Below the pieces are notes generated by a model, which saw only the letters and a program-made list of their open reading frames with translations, ran no database searches and was not told where the DNA came from. Both the position numbers and the translations under genes were made by a program. This document shows, in pieces, positions 24,550 through 33,599 of a DNA stretch of 64,000 nucleotides; the stretch's first letter is position 1; each line of letters starts with the position of its first letter. Origin of the DNA: Anaerolineaceae bacterium UBA1363 (GTDB lineage: Bacteria > Chloroflexota > Anaerolineae > Anaerolineales > Anaerolineaceae); NCBI GenBank assembly GCA_002306055.1, contig DBRR01000022.1, positions 3,679 through 67,678 on the forward strand, written 5' to 3'.

Positions 24550-25749
24550 ATGAAACCAAAGAACTTACTGCTCCTGCTGGCCGGGATAACCATGTTGATG
24601 GCTGCTCCGCCAGTTGCAACGCAAGCTGCTGAACCCGCAGTACCTCCAGTGCCTTATTATGACCTGCCGCTCTGCCAGCCCGGGTACTATCCAACGGATC
24701 CGGGCGACTGCCTTCCTTTGGGAGCTTCGCAAACCATCGCCCAACTGCATCAATCAGGATTTCCTTATCCTATTCGCCCATTGGCAGCCGCAAAGCCGGA
24801 CGCGTCTCTTTCAGATTTGCCGGTGCGCGTAGCCAGGATTACAGGTGCGGAAACGCCTGTATATGCCAGTTTGGATGATGCTCTCAGCGGGGGAACAGTC
24901 TTGCGAACCATCCCGGATGGAGGCAGCCGTTATGTGACGATGATCGATTCAGCCGTTTCAGGTGGAAGGACTTTTGTGCGAACGATGGATGGCGGTTGGG
25001 TTGAGGCAACACCAGTATATTCCTGGCCAAAGTGGCAGGGGCTTGAGTTTTATGCCACCCCGCAAAACGACTTTGGCTGGACGATCAACCCGACGCCGAG
25101 TTATACCCAGCCGAGTTTTGCTGCTCCTGAGACTGGCAAACAATATGATAAGTACGTGGAGTTTCAGATCTACCAGGTGGTGGAGGCCGAAGGGTATGAA
25201 TGGTATGAGATAGGACCAGGGGAGTGGATTCCTTCGCTAAAGTCGCGACGCCTGGTGGTGGATACCACTCCGCCTAAGGGAGTGGATAACAACCGCTGGA
25301 TCAGCATCGATCTTTATAATCAAACTCTGGCTGCCTATGAAGATGGGCGGCTCGTGTTTGCTGCTGTGGTGGGGACAGGCTCAGGCGAACTTTACTCCGA
25401 CCCCGGGCTCTATTACATCTATGAAAAGCGTGAACTGGAACAGATGCAGGGTTCCTACACGAGCGACCGGTCCGACTTCTATTCACTGGAAGGCGTTCCC
25501 TGGGCGATGTATTACAACCATGCCCAGGCAATTCACGGGATTTATTGGCCAGCATCACTCGGATTTACTCAGTCGCACGGCTGTGTGAATATGTTCCCTG
25601 GCGACGCGCATTGGCTCTTCAACTGGGCAAAATTGGGCGATTGGGTTTACGTGCACGATCCATCCGGGCAAACTCCCATGCCCACGCCTACGCCGATGGG
25701 CACGCCCGCGCAGGAGATCATCTACCCAACCCCAACAGCGCAAAACTAA
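24550..25749 (+). CDS. L,D-transpeptidase (YkuD domain)
   Basis: 399-residue exported enzyme that forms 3-3 cross-links in peptidoglycan or attaches proteins to it. Signal peptide: MKPKNLLLLLAGITMLMAAP, cleaved after about residue 32 (TQAAEP). A Cys-rich stretch (LCQPGYYPTDPGDCLP) and SH3-like beta segments precede the YkuD domain (about 255-385). Its catalytic motif is HGIYWPASLGFTQ followed by SHGCVNM, with the nucleophile Cys and both His present. The tail is rich in Pro and Thr (PMPTPTPMGTPAQ), a wall-spanning linker. The TATAAT seven bases before this ATG supports this start over 24514. It is a single gene with a terminator. Confidence 0.9.
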   Translation: MKPKNLLLLLAGITMLMAAPPVATQAAEPAVPPVPYYDLPLCQPGYYPTDPGDCLPLGASQTIAQLHQSGFPYPIRPLAAAKPDASLSDLPVRVARITGAETPVYASLDDALSGGTVLRTIPDGGSRYVTMIDSAVSGGRTFVRTMDGGWVEATPVYSWPKWQGLEFYATPQNDFGWTINPTPSYTQPSFAAPETGKQYDKYVEFQIYQVVEAEGYEWYEIGPGEWIPSLKSRRLVVDTTPPKGVDNNRWISIDLYNQTLAAYEDGRLVFAAVVGTGSGELYSDPGLYYIYEKRELEQMQGSYTSDRSDFYSLEGVPWAMYYNHAQAIHGIYWPASLGFTQSHGCVNMFPGDAHWLFNWAKLGDWVYVHDPSGQTPMPTPTPMGTPAQEIIYPTPTAQN

Positions 25750-25782
25750 CAAAAACAGGTCCCAGGTGGGACCTGTTTTTTA
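25750..25782. terminator. Bidirectional terminator
   Basis: 9-bp stem ACAGGTCCC/GGGACCTGT with loop AGGT, A-run left and T-run right, between the convergent L,D-transpeptidase and serA genes. It probably also ends the long minus-strand operon. Confidence 0.85.
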
Positions 25783-25831
25783 TGGAATCTTTTCACCTTG
25801 TTTGTATACATGAGGGTGAATTCAGTGTACG

Positions 25832-26770
25832 TTAGCAAATTTTCCAGCGTAATTTGTTACCTTGCAGGACGTTCATGACTTCGCTTGCGATATCAATAGC
25901 AACGCGCGTCTGAGCTTCTTTGGTCTGACCACCAATATGAGGCACGGCAATCACTTTCGGGTGTCTGACGAGAGTCCAATCCACCGGAGGTTCCTTCTCG
26001 TAGACATCCAGGGCTGCTCCAGCCACTTTTCCGCTTTCCAGTGCACGCAGGAGTGCAGCTTCTTCAATGATGCCGCCGCGGGCAACGTTCACGAGGAGTA
26101 CGCCGTCTTTCATCTTTGTGAAGGTTTCATCGCTGACCATGTGTTTCGTTTCGGGTGTCAAAGGTACGTGAAAGGTGATAATGTCAGCCTGGGTGTAAAT
26201 GTCATCCAGCTGCTCTGGCTCGGCACCAGTAGCACGTATCTCGTCCGGGTTGCGGAGGGGATCATGGCAGATGACTTTCATACCCAGTGCCTGGGCGTAT
26301 CTACCGATTGTGCTGCCAATATTACCGTAGCCAACAATACCGAGGGTCTTCCCATGTAGTTCGGTGCCCATATAATCTTTTTTAGTCCACTTTCCTTGCT
26401 TCATGGCAGCGTCGGTGTGAGGAATATCGCGCACCAGCGCCAGCATCATGCCAAATCCTAGTTCGGCAACAGCAATGGTTGTGGCAGTGGGAGCGTTAAC
26501 CACTGTGACACCGTGTGCTTTGGCAGCTTCGAGATCGATGTTATCCACACCCACGCCGGCGCGACCAACCACTTTTAGATTCCTGGCAGCGTCAAATACT
26601 TCTTTGGTCACTTTGGTTCGTCCACGAACGATCAATCCGTCATATTCCCCGACGATTTGCAGTAATTCGGCGGCTTCGATGTCCTTCTTATCCACCGCTT
26701 CGCCAGCAGCGCTGATGATATCAATGCCTTCCTTCTCCAAGCCGTCTGTGATCAAAACTTTGAAACCCAT
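25832..26770 (-). CDS. serA: D-3-phosphoglycerate dehydrogenase, short form
   Basis: 312-residue D-2-hydroxyacid dehydrogenase. First step of serine synthesis: 3-phosphoglycerate to 3-phosphohydroxypyruvate with NAD. The nucleotide-binding motif is LGIVGYGNIGS (about 148-158). Catalytic residues lie in VNVARGGIIEE (Arg), the following Glu, and VPHIGGQT (His near 281). RAGVGVDNIDLEAAKAHGV is typical of SerA. It lacks the C-terminal ACT and intervening domains, so it should not be feedback-inhibited by serine in the usual way. A hydroxypyruvate or glyoxylate reductase role is the main alternative. It is the last gene of a long minus-strand run, 13 bases after selB. Confidence 0.88.
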   Translation of the reverse strand: MGFKVLITDGLEKEGIDIISAAGEAVDKKDIEAAELLQIVGEYDGLIVRGRTKVTKEVFDAARNLKVVGRAGVGVDNIDLEAAKAHGVTVVNAPTATTIAVAELGFGMMLALVRDIPHTDAAMKQGKWTKKDYMGTELHGKTLGIVGYGNIGSTIGRYAQALGMKVICHDPLRNPDEIRATGAEPEQLDDIYTQADIITFHVPLTPETKHMVSDETFTKMKDGVLLVNVARGGIIEEAALLRALESGKVAGAALDVYEKEPPVDWTLVRHPKVIAVPHIGGQTKEAQTRVAIDIASEVMNVLQGNKLRWKIC

Positions 26771-26783
26771 ATTCTCTCCTTTT

Positions 26784-28682
26784 TTATGTGTTTATTGTTC
26801 TTAGGACGCGGACGTCCCCTTTCCTTAGAGTATACCCAATCGAATCAAGATATTCCAGAAAAGCAGCGGCATATTTGCGGCTGGTTTGAAAATGATCCCT
26901 GAATTGCGCCAGCGATACACTTCCATTGGCTTGGATGGCATCCCGCACCCAGACTTTCATTTCTTCGACCGTGCCTGGCGTAAAGATCACCGCATCTGAA
27001 ACGCGAACCAGCTTGTCGGTGGCGATCAAGCCTTCCAATAGGTCGAGACCGAGCTCAGCTTCGGCTTCACTAACATCTGGTGGTGAGTAGGGCGATTCTG
27101 TAAATCTTGCCAGCAACCTGGCAGCCTGGGCTTCCTGTTGGGGAGCGAGAAGGATGGTATGACTGGCTGCCCAAACCAGTGTGCCTCGCTCCACAAGCTC
27201 TCCTTGCTGGCTTAACATTCCCAACACCAGGTCAAATTGTTCCTGGGTCAGCTTCAAACCAGACTTGAGCTGCTCACGGCTGATGCCTGCCTTAAGGGGG
27301 TTATTGTGATGGAACTCAGTAAGCGTACTCAGGATGTACTTACTCAGTGACTGCCAGTTCTGAGCGGAAATCAAGTGCGTTTTAGAGGGGGTGGGCTGCC
27401 TGGTGAGGAAAATAACCTCACCAGCGTCTTCAAGTTCGCTCAATTGTTTTTCGAGTTCAGCTGAGGATAGGGAGGTTTGGGTTGTGAGTGCGGCAAGGTT
27501 AGCTACGTTCAGCTGGTCGAGTGCCTGCATCACCAGATCTGCACGTTTGCCCACGCGCAACTGCTCCAGGCGGGCGAGGGTTACTTCATCGAAGCGGCGG
27601 TACCGGCGAGTTGGTTGGGTGTCGAGGATGACACCTCCGCCAATGGTGGCGGCGGGAGAGGGCAGGCGCAGTACGTAATGATCACCCCGGACTGCCACCA
27701 GCGGCTGCTCCAGTTCCAGTTGCACAAAACCTTCCTCGCCGGGTGCCAGGGCTTCTACGCCCAACAGGCGCACCCGCGCCAGAGTTTCGCTCGCCCCAGC
27801 GTAGACCTTCAAGCTCATATTGTGCTTTACCTCCGTGATGGCATCGCGGAGCAGCCGAATCGAGGCATCTAATCGCGTGGTAGGGATGTAGGTGCCAGGC
27901 AGGGCAATTACATCCCCGCGTTGGATGTCTTCTTTTGAAAGGTTGTTGAGATTGATGGCTGTCCGGTAGCCCGGGGTTACCTTTTGCAGTTTGCGATTGT
28001 GGTTCTGCAAGCCGCGGATGCGGCCTGTTTTCCCGCTGGGCAAACAGACAACCTCGTCTCCCAGCACGAAACTGCCGTCCAGCAATGTGCCGGTTACGAC
28101 GGTACCAAAGCCAGAAAGGGTGAAAACACGATCCACAGGCAAGCGAGGTCGGTTGAGATCGCGTTTTGGAGGAATTTCCGCTAATAATTCTGCGAGTTTG
28201 AGCTTAAGCTGCTCCAAGCCCTCGCCCGTTTTAGCTGAGACGCGCAAAACCGGGGCGTTTTCCAGGCTGGTACCTTCCACCAGTTCCTGGGCTTCAAGCT
28301 CCACTAATTCCAGCAATTCACGGTCCGCCACCAGGTCGCACTTGGTCAGGACGATCAAACCGCGTAAGATCTCCAGTAAGTCCAAAATGGCGAGATGTTC
28401 GCGGGTCTGGGCACTGACGCCTTCGTTGGCTGCAATGACCAGGAGAACCGCGTCGATGCCACCGATGCCTGAGAGCATGTTGCCGACGAAATCACGATGC
28501 CCCGGCACATCGATAATACCGATCGTCTCGCCTCCTGGCAGCGTCATAGACGCGAAGCCAAGATCGATGGTCATCTCTCGTTCGATTTCTTCTTTCAAAC
28601 GGTCCGGGTTGGTGCCGGTCAAAGCAGAGATCAGGGTTGACTTCCCGTGATCAACATGCCCGGCTGTACCGACGATATGCAT
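26784..28682 (-). CDS. selB: Selenocysteine-specific elongation factor SelB
   Basis: 632-residue GTPase that carries selenocysteyl-tRNA to ribosomes at UGA codons with a SECIS hairpin. The GTPase domain has GHVDHGKST (residues 8-16), DVPGHRDFV, and TKCD. It is followed by EF-Tu-like domains II and III, a domain of the SelB type, and four winged-helix repeats in the C-terminal third (for example FDLVLGMLSQQGELVERG, then SLAQFRDHFQTSRKYAAAF) that bind the mRNA hairpin. Length matches bacterial SelB. selA, selD and selC are not in the window. Start ATG 28682 is two bases after the coiled-coil gene, so they are co-transcribed. Confidence 0.95.
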   Translation of the reverse strand: MHIVGTAGHVDHGKSTLISALTGTNPDRLKEEIEREMTIDLGFASMTLPGGETIGIIDVPGHRDFVGNMLSGIGGIDAVLLVIAANEGVSAQTREHLAILDLLEILRGLIVLTKCDLVADRELLELVELEAQELVEGTSLENAPVLRVSAKTGEGLEQLKLKLAELLAEIPPKRDLNRPRLPVDRVFTLSGFGTVVTGTLLDGSFVLGDEVVCLPSGKTGRIRGLQNHNRKLQKVTPGYRTAINLNNLSKEDIQRGDVIALPGTYIPTTRLDASIRLLRDAITEVKHNMSLKVYAGASETLARVRLLGVEALAPGEEGFVQLELEQPLVAVRGDHYVLRLPSPAATIGGGVILDTQPTRRYRRFDEVTLARLEQLRVGKRADLVMQALDQLNVANLAALTTQTSLSSAELEKQLSELEDAGEVIFLTRQPTPSKTHLISAQNWQSLSKYILSTLTEFHHNNPLKAGISREQLKSGLKLTQEQFDLVLGMLSQQGELVERGTLVWAASHTILLAPQQEAQAARLLARFTESPYSPPDVSEAEAELGLDLLEGLIATDKLVRVSDAVIFTPGTVEEMKVWVRDAIQANGSVSLAQFRDHFQTSRKYAAAFLEYLDSIGYTLRKGDVRVLRTINT

Positions 28683-28684
28683 GA

Positions 28685-29878
28685 TCAGCCAGTCTTCTTA
28701 TCGAGTGAAGGTGCAATTTCCTGGAGGGAATTCTGATACGCCATCAGAATGGATTGCACATGCCGCAGGGTGCTTCTGCTGAGGATCTCGAGCTGGTCGC
28801 GCAAAGAGGAAGACAAGTCAGCGAGTTCTTGTAATTGGGCTGTCAGGTCTTTGAACTGTTGCGCGTTCTCACGGCTCTGTTCTTCCTGAGAAAGCATGTA
28901 ATTGGTCCAGCGTTTGACGTCGTCGGACTTGAAACTGGTCCATTCCTGGCGGAAACGTTCATCGTTGAGTCTCTGGAATTCGCTGATTTCATTGATGCGG
29001 CGTTCAAAGCGCTGCGTTACTTCGTCCGCATTGCTGATTGCTTTACTGACAGCCTGGCGGGAGGCTTCCAGAGCTTCCATCTGTTGATTCAAGTTGAGAT
29101 TTACCTTGTCAATTTCCTCAAAGCGCTTTTCCCAGGTGGAGAAGATTTTGTCCTTTTCGACAAGGGAATTATTGACTTTTTCGATGAAGACTGATTGGGC
29201 TTGTTTGCGATCTTTTTCAAAAGTCTGTAATTCAGCAATGCGGGTGTCAAGTGTGCGGAAGCTGTCACTGAAACTATCGAAACGACTGCGAGTCTCCTCA
29301 AGCCGTTTGCGGACTGAAGCCACTTCACCCTGAAGGTCAGTCAGGCGTTTGGCTTCCTGGCGGCGGTTTTCTTCCAGTAAGTTTAAGGAACGCCGGTAAT
29401 CTTCATCAAAGCGACTGACTTCCTGAATTTTCACTTTTAGTTCTTCAATCAGACGCGCGAGGCGTGCGTCTTCAACTTTGTATGTGCGCATTTCAGTGCG
29501 AATTGGTTCGAGTTCTTCGGTGAAGGGGAAAATTTCAGCGACAGATTTTCGGGTAGCCTCAAGCTCGAGTTTGATGCGCTTAATGGCTTCGTTCAGATTA
29601 AACTCTGCCCTTTCGTTAACGTCGCGGATTTGTTTGGTAAGGTCAATGTTCAGTCGGTCAATGCGGTTATCGTATTTATCGAAGCTTGCGATCTGGTTCG
29701 TATTCTTTGTGATCAGAATTTCAAGCTCTTTGATCTGTTTACGCAAGTTGAGGTTCTCGCCTTCCAGCACAGTCAGGCGGTTCTGCAGAGAGGCTAAATT
29801 AGTTTTATCATTACGCCGTTCATTGTCGAGCCACTCAACACGTTTCTCAAGTTGTTCATATCCAGAATAGTCGTCCAT
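28685..29878 (-). CDS. Long coiled-coil protein of unknown function
   Basis: 397 residues, almost entirely predicted coiled coil (heptads of Leu, Ile and Val among many Glu, Lys, Arg and Gln), beginning YEQLEKRVEWLDNERRNDKT. There is no signal peptide, membrane span or enzymatic motif. The short C-terminal part (LRHVQSILMAYQNSLQEIAP) is less coiled. The overall form resembles cytoskeletal or scaffold proteins such as SMC-arm or filament formers. It is directly upstream of selB, with two bases between. Whether it has anything to do with selenium or only shares the transcript is unknown. Function not assigned. Confidence 0.75.
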   Translation of the reverse strand: MDDYSGYEQLEKRVEWLDNERRNDKTNLASLQNRLTVLEGENLNLRKQIKELEILITKNTNQIASFDKYDNRIDRLNIDLTKQIRDVNERAEFNLNEAIKRIKLELEATRKSVAEIFPFTEELEPIRTEMRTYKVEDARLARLIEELKVKIQEVSRFDEDYRRSLNLLEENRRQEAKRLTDLQGEVASVRKRLEETRSRFDSFSDSFRTLDTRIAELQTFEKDRKQAQSVFIEKVNNSLVEKDKIFSTWEKRFEEIDKVNLNLNQQMEALEASRQAVSKAISNADEVTQRFERRINEISEFQRLNDERFRQEWTSFKSDDVKRWTNYMLSQEEQSRENAQQFKDLTAQLQELADLSSSLRDQLEILSRSTLRHVQSILMAYQNSLQEIAPSLDKKTG

Positions 29879-29935
29879 ATTTCACCTCTTAGCGGATGCT
29901 AATGTGATTATACAATGTTTAGCTTTCCTGTTATC

Positions 29936-31372
29936 CTAACTGGATGGCAGGAGGTGGATGAAGGGTTCAAGTATGCCCAAAAACGGATTCAGGAACACCT
30001 GTGGGAATATTCCCACGAGCAGGGAAAGCAGCGTGAAAAAGCAAAGAACTAGAATTTGCCAGATGGATTCTTCGCCTTGGGCTGTTAATGTCGGGGAGGG
30101 CGCATTGGGGTCTGTGGTGAGGAGTGTATCCATCAGGCGCAGAATGAACAACGCCATTCCAGCCACTGCCAAACCGAGCAGAGGGGTGTAGTGCAAGGTT
30201 AGGCCAGCGCCACTGTTCCAGAGCATACGCCGGGCGGGGAAGAGCCCAAGGGCAGGCAGACCGAGCAAACTAAGCAAACTGATGATCAAGGACATGCTGT
30301 GGAATGGCAGCCTGGTGAACAGACCGCGTAAGGAGGGGAAACCCCCGTCTATCTCTGGCGCAATCTGCTGGATTGAACTGAGAGTGTACGCGTATTGCAG
30401 ATAGGCAAGTGCCCGGGGAAGAAAGCTAAGCGCCAGTGCTTCACCTCCGCCCTGGCTGATCAAGCCGATCGCCAGCACGGAATAGCCAGTCTCGATCAGG
30501 ATCAGATATGCCAGTATCCGGTTGACCTTGGTCTGCATGGATGCCAGTACTCCACCTGCCAGCACAGTCAATACGCCCACCCATTGCATTGCAGGAAAAA
30601 CCCCGTTCAGGTTCCTTAACCAGGCAAATTGGTCCAAAACCTTTAGTAAGAAAATTGACAGGCCGCTTTGCTGCATCAGGAAAACAAAACTAAATACCCA
30701 TGGGTGGGTTTTATCAGCAAGCATCGGCAGCCAGGTATGAAGCGGAAATACCGCCAGCCATAATGAGAACCCGATCAGGATCAACACAGCACCCCGCAGG
30801 ATCAATGTGCTGGCACTGGGAGCTGATTCGATACCTGTCACCATCCAACCGCTCAAGAGAATAAAAGGCAGTGCGATCGTCTGCAAAACCAGGTAGCGCA
30901 TTACACCGCTACCAGCCTGTTCACCCCGCGGCGTCAGGAGGACAACACTGATCAGAACGATCAGTTCCACGATCAAGGCTGCGTAAAGGAACGGTTCCAC
31001 TGCCAATGCACTGACCCATAAGGCTGTGATAGTCAGGGAAATTGTTGGAAACCATCGGCTGACTGAAAAACGCATTCCTGCAATGTTCCACAAGAAGCTG
31101 AACAGATAGAGCATTGCCACGGTTTTAAGCTCGGTGCCAGTGATGATCAAAGCCCTGTTTAAGATCAGGAAGGTATCGTCAAACAGGAAATTTCTGCCAA
31201 ATAACCTAAGATCCAGGTTTTGCGGGAAAATCATTGCAACCACAGCCAGCAAAAGGCTTATTGTGCAGACTATCCAAACTGAAAGTTTATGCAGACGGTG
31301 GACCAGGATCAGCAGCAGGCTGAACAAAACAGGCAAGAAAATCCAGATTGTTGGTGTGGTCAGCAGGTTCAT
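29936..31372 (-). CDS. Complex I/Mrp-like proton-conducting subunit (NuoN/M type)
   Basis: 478 residues with about 14 membrane helices of the proton-conducting transporter family (NuoL/M/N, MrpA/D, HyfB/F). The glutamate of helix 5 is present (LIVELIVLISVV). The helix 7 region, FSLWLAVFPLHTWLP, is recognisable, but the key Lys of the ion path appears replaced by Trp (by-eye alignment with NuoM). It is the third gene of a membrane-only trio and overlaps the gene before it by four bases. With no soluble NADH dehydrogenase or hydrogenase genes nearby, its partner is unknown. Confidence 0.82.
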   Translation of the reverse strand: MNLLTTPTIWIFLPVLFSLLLILVHRLHKLSVWIVCTISLLLAVVAMIFPQNLDLRLFGRNFLFDDTFLILNRALIITGTELKTVAMLYLFSFLWNIAGMRFSVSRWFPTISLTITALWVSALAVEPFLYAALIVELIVLISVVLLTPRGEQAGSGVMRYLVLQTIALPFILLSGWMVTGIESAPSASTLILRGAVLILIGFSLWLAVFPLHTWLPMLADKTHPWVFSFVFLMQQSGLSIFLLKVLDQFAWLRNLNGVFPAMQWVGVLTVLAGGVLASMQTKVNRILAYLILIETGYSVLAIGLISQGGGEALALSFLPRALAYLQYAYTLSSIQQIAPEIDGGFPSLRGLFTRLPFHSMSLIISLLSLLGLPALGLFPARRMLWNSGAGLTLHYTPLLGLAVAGMALFILRLMDTLLTTDPNAPSPTLTAQGEESIWQILVLCFFTLLSLLVGIFPQVFLNPFLGILEPFIHLLPSS

Positions 31373-31968
31373 GCTGACCTGCTTTCCACATCTTTAACAA
31401 TGAAAAAGCAGCCTATAAGCGCGAGGCTGAGATTTACAGCGGTAAAGAGTGCTTCCAGAACGCGGGAAAATTCCAGGCTGGCATAAAGAAGCTCAAAGCC
31501 TGAGAGAAAGGTCAACAAGCCGATCACCAGGTAGAGAGGTTCTGTGATAGTACCCATCTGAAACAAGCCAAACATGATCAATCCCACGCTGGCTGTCAGC
31601 AGAAGTTGACTGCTCTGTGGAAAGGCAGATTGCTGAAGAACAGGACTTAGCAGAATACTGATCAGCACCAGCAGAAGGGCAATTGTGCCGCGGAATACTT
31701 CCCCAGAGGAAAGTCGCCGGCGGACCAAAAGCGATTCGATCAAACCGGAAGAAACCAGGGTCATATAAAGCATCAGGGTGACCATGAGACCGACAATCAA
31801 TTTGATGGCAGCCAGGAGTGGGGAACGTACTTCGAGAATGACCAGGAAAACGCAGACGTATTGGAGACCCAAAGCCAGAATATTTAATGCCCACTGGCGT
31901 CTGACCAGGTTGATAGCTGCTGCAAGCAGCAATAGAGCAGCTGAAACGATACGCAAAGTTTCGCTCAC
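31369..31968 (-). CDS. Small complex I/hydrogenase-4-like membrane subunit
   Basis: 199 residues with six or so hydrophobic segments and no catalytic motif. The position between two NuoL/M/N-like genes, and the form (short helices; LRIVSAALLLLAAAINLVRR at the start, GLLTFLSGFELLYASLEFSR near the end with two Glu in the membrane), fit a HyfE/NuoK-like subunit. Membrane glutamates in NuoK carry protons. It overlaps both neighbours by four bases, so the three products are made together and probably form one complex. Assignment rests mainly on context. Confidence 0.65.
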   Translation of the reverse strand: MSETLRIVSAALLLLAAAINLVRRQWALNILALGLQYVCVFLVILEVRSPLLAAIKLIVGLMVTLMLYMTLVSSGLIESLLVRRRLSSGEVFRGTIALLLVLISILLSPVLQQSAFPQSSQLLLTASVGLIMFGLFQMGTITEPLYLVIGLLTFLSGFELLYASLEFSRVLEALFTAVNLSLALIGCFFIVKDVESRSA

Positions 31969-33578
31969 GGTTGCCCCACCTGTGTGTAGATCAGGATCGC
32001 CATCATTAATAAGAAAAAGAGGGACCAGAGCACCCCAGCTTCGCCTTCAAGAACCTGTCTGAAAAAGCCCGCAATATCGCTGAGGCGTGCAAAGATCCAT
32101 CGGGTGATCGCATAGATCCAATCCAGGCTAAACACGACGCGCAGGACGTTCAGGACCTGATGCCCCAGCCGATAAAAGGGGAATTTCGTCTTGAAACCGT
32201 CGCCGGTAAGCTGGAAATTGAACTTTTTGGTGAGAAAAGCACCCGCCAGGACAAGTCCAATGCTGACAAGGCTCCCCCACCAAACTCCGATCGTGAGCAC
32301 ATCCGGCCAACCGACCAGATTGAGCACCAGCATGGTCTGAATAATAAGGATCAGACCAAGTGGGTAAGTGATACGGGCATACTTTTCCAGGCCTGTGACG
32401 GCGCTGTCGGCTTCGAGAATATAACGGAGATATCCGCCAACCAGCATGGCATGGCAAATAATCATCACGATTCCTGCCAGGCTCACGCCTTCCCCCAGCA
32501 GAGCGCTCCAGCCTGAAGCTGCCAGGGTATAAGGAATTCCTAATAATCCAATTAAGCCCAATAGCGGTATGAAACGTATTCTCCGGATTGGAGGATCGAA
32601 CAAAAACAGGACACCCCCCGTTAGAAGCAGTGCCAATCCCCAAACGCGGCTGTGTTCTGGCTCCCCATTCAGGGCAGACTGCAAGGCAAACGCGGAAAGT
32701 GCCACAATCCAGTAAGGTCTGCCTTCGTTAGCATCAGCACGGGTCAGCCACATGGCTGAGGCGTAAAGGGCAGCCAAAACTGTCAGAATACTAATGACGG
32801 ACACCAGGCTTTGGTTTAGGACCAGGATCTCAGAGGGTAAATGCGCGATCAAAACCAAGGCGGAAACTACCGGCGAAAAGCGCAGCAACAAATCGATACC
32901 GCGATTGGACTCCAGAGCGTTTTGCATCGGGAAGTTGAGCGGCAGCACCCCAAGGCGCAACCCGGCTGCAATCAGGAAGAGCAAGCTGGCGGTTGGAGGG
33001 ATCTGTGTAAAATCCAATCCGGCTGTGACTTGCCAGCCTATGGCAGTTGCAGCCACAAGGACGAAGGTGCTGATAAGCCTGACCCCATATACATTGGTGA
33101 CTTTACCTGTTCCCCCTGAGTTCCGCAGCAAGTTGAGCATAAAAGACAATTCCACCAGGTCTGTTATTGCCCAGGCAATGGCCATCGTCAGTGGACCTCT
33201 CGACATGACCGAAATCAGGTTCAGACCTGTCAGTGCCAGCGCAGCAGCCCAGTTGGTGGGAGTGGTATTGGTGGAAGCCCGGCTGGAATCGGTCAGAATT
33301 ACCGCGATGCACAGAGCCAGGATGGCAACAATGTAGTGCCAGTTGATGTAATCAATTCGGAACGCGATCGCTGTGTGGTAGAGCGAATCTGGCAGCCAGC
33401 GGATCAATTCGACTTCCATTGGCAAGTAAAGACGCAGAAAAAAGGTTCCAAGCCAGGCCAAAGAAGCCCCGGCAATGGCAATGAACCATGAACGGGCAAA
33501 GTTGGGCTTGACTGCCTGGCTGATGGTCAGGGCGATGGCTGGAAGCCAAAGTAAGCCAAGAATGCCTAATAGGATCAT
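31965..33578 (-). CDS. Complex I-like large membrane subunit, diverged
   Basis: 537 residues with about 15 hydrophobic helices, related to NuoL/HyfB. ITDLVELSFMLN supplies the membrane Glu. The usual Lys-bearing helix before PFHTWLP is changed to RLGVLPLNFPMQNALES, with Arg in the Lys position and the His and Trp lost. The C-terminal part carries a long amphipathic stretch (FKTKFPFYRLGHQVLNVLR) and a last helix (SLFFLLMMAILIYTQVG), like the lateral arm of NuoL-type subunits. It is the first gene of the trio, 21 bases after the hydantoinase gene. It may work as a degenerate or regulatory antiporter subunit (inference). Confidence 0.72.
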   Translation of the reverse strand: MILLGILGLLWLPAIALTISQAVKPNFARSWFIAIAGASLAWLGTFFLRLYLPMEVELIRWLPDSLYHTAIAFRIDYINWHYIVAILALCIAVILTDSSRASTNTTPTNWAAALALTGLNLISVMSRGPLTMAIAWAITDLVELSFMLNLLRNSGGTGKVTNVYGVRLISTFVLVAATAIGWQVTAGLDFTQIPPTASLLFLIAAGLRLGVLPLNFPMQNALESNRGIDLLLRFSPVVSALVLIAHLPSEILVLNQSLVSVISILTVLAALYASAMWLTRADANEGRPYWIVALSAFALQSALNGEPEHSRVWGLALLLTGGVLFLFDPPIRRIRFIPLLGLIGLLGIPYTLAASGWSALLGEGVSLAGIVMIICHAMLVGGYLRYILEADSAVTGLEKYARITYPLGLILIIQTMLVLNLVGWPDVLTIGVWWGSLVSIGLVLAGAFLTKKFNFQLTGDGFKTKFPFYRLGHQVLNVLRVVFSLDWIYAITRWIFARLSDIAGFFRQVLEGEAGVLWSLFFLLMMAILIYTQVGQP

Positions 33579-33599
33579 GAGATCAATTCATTTCAAGGA

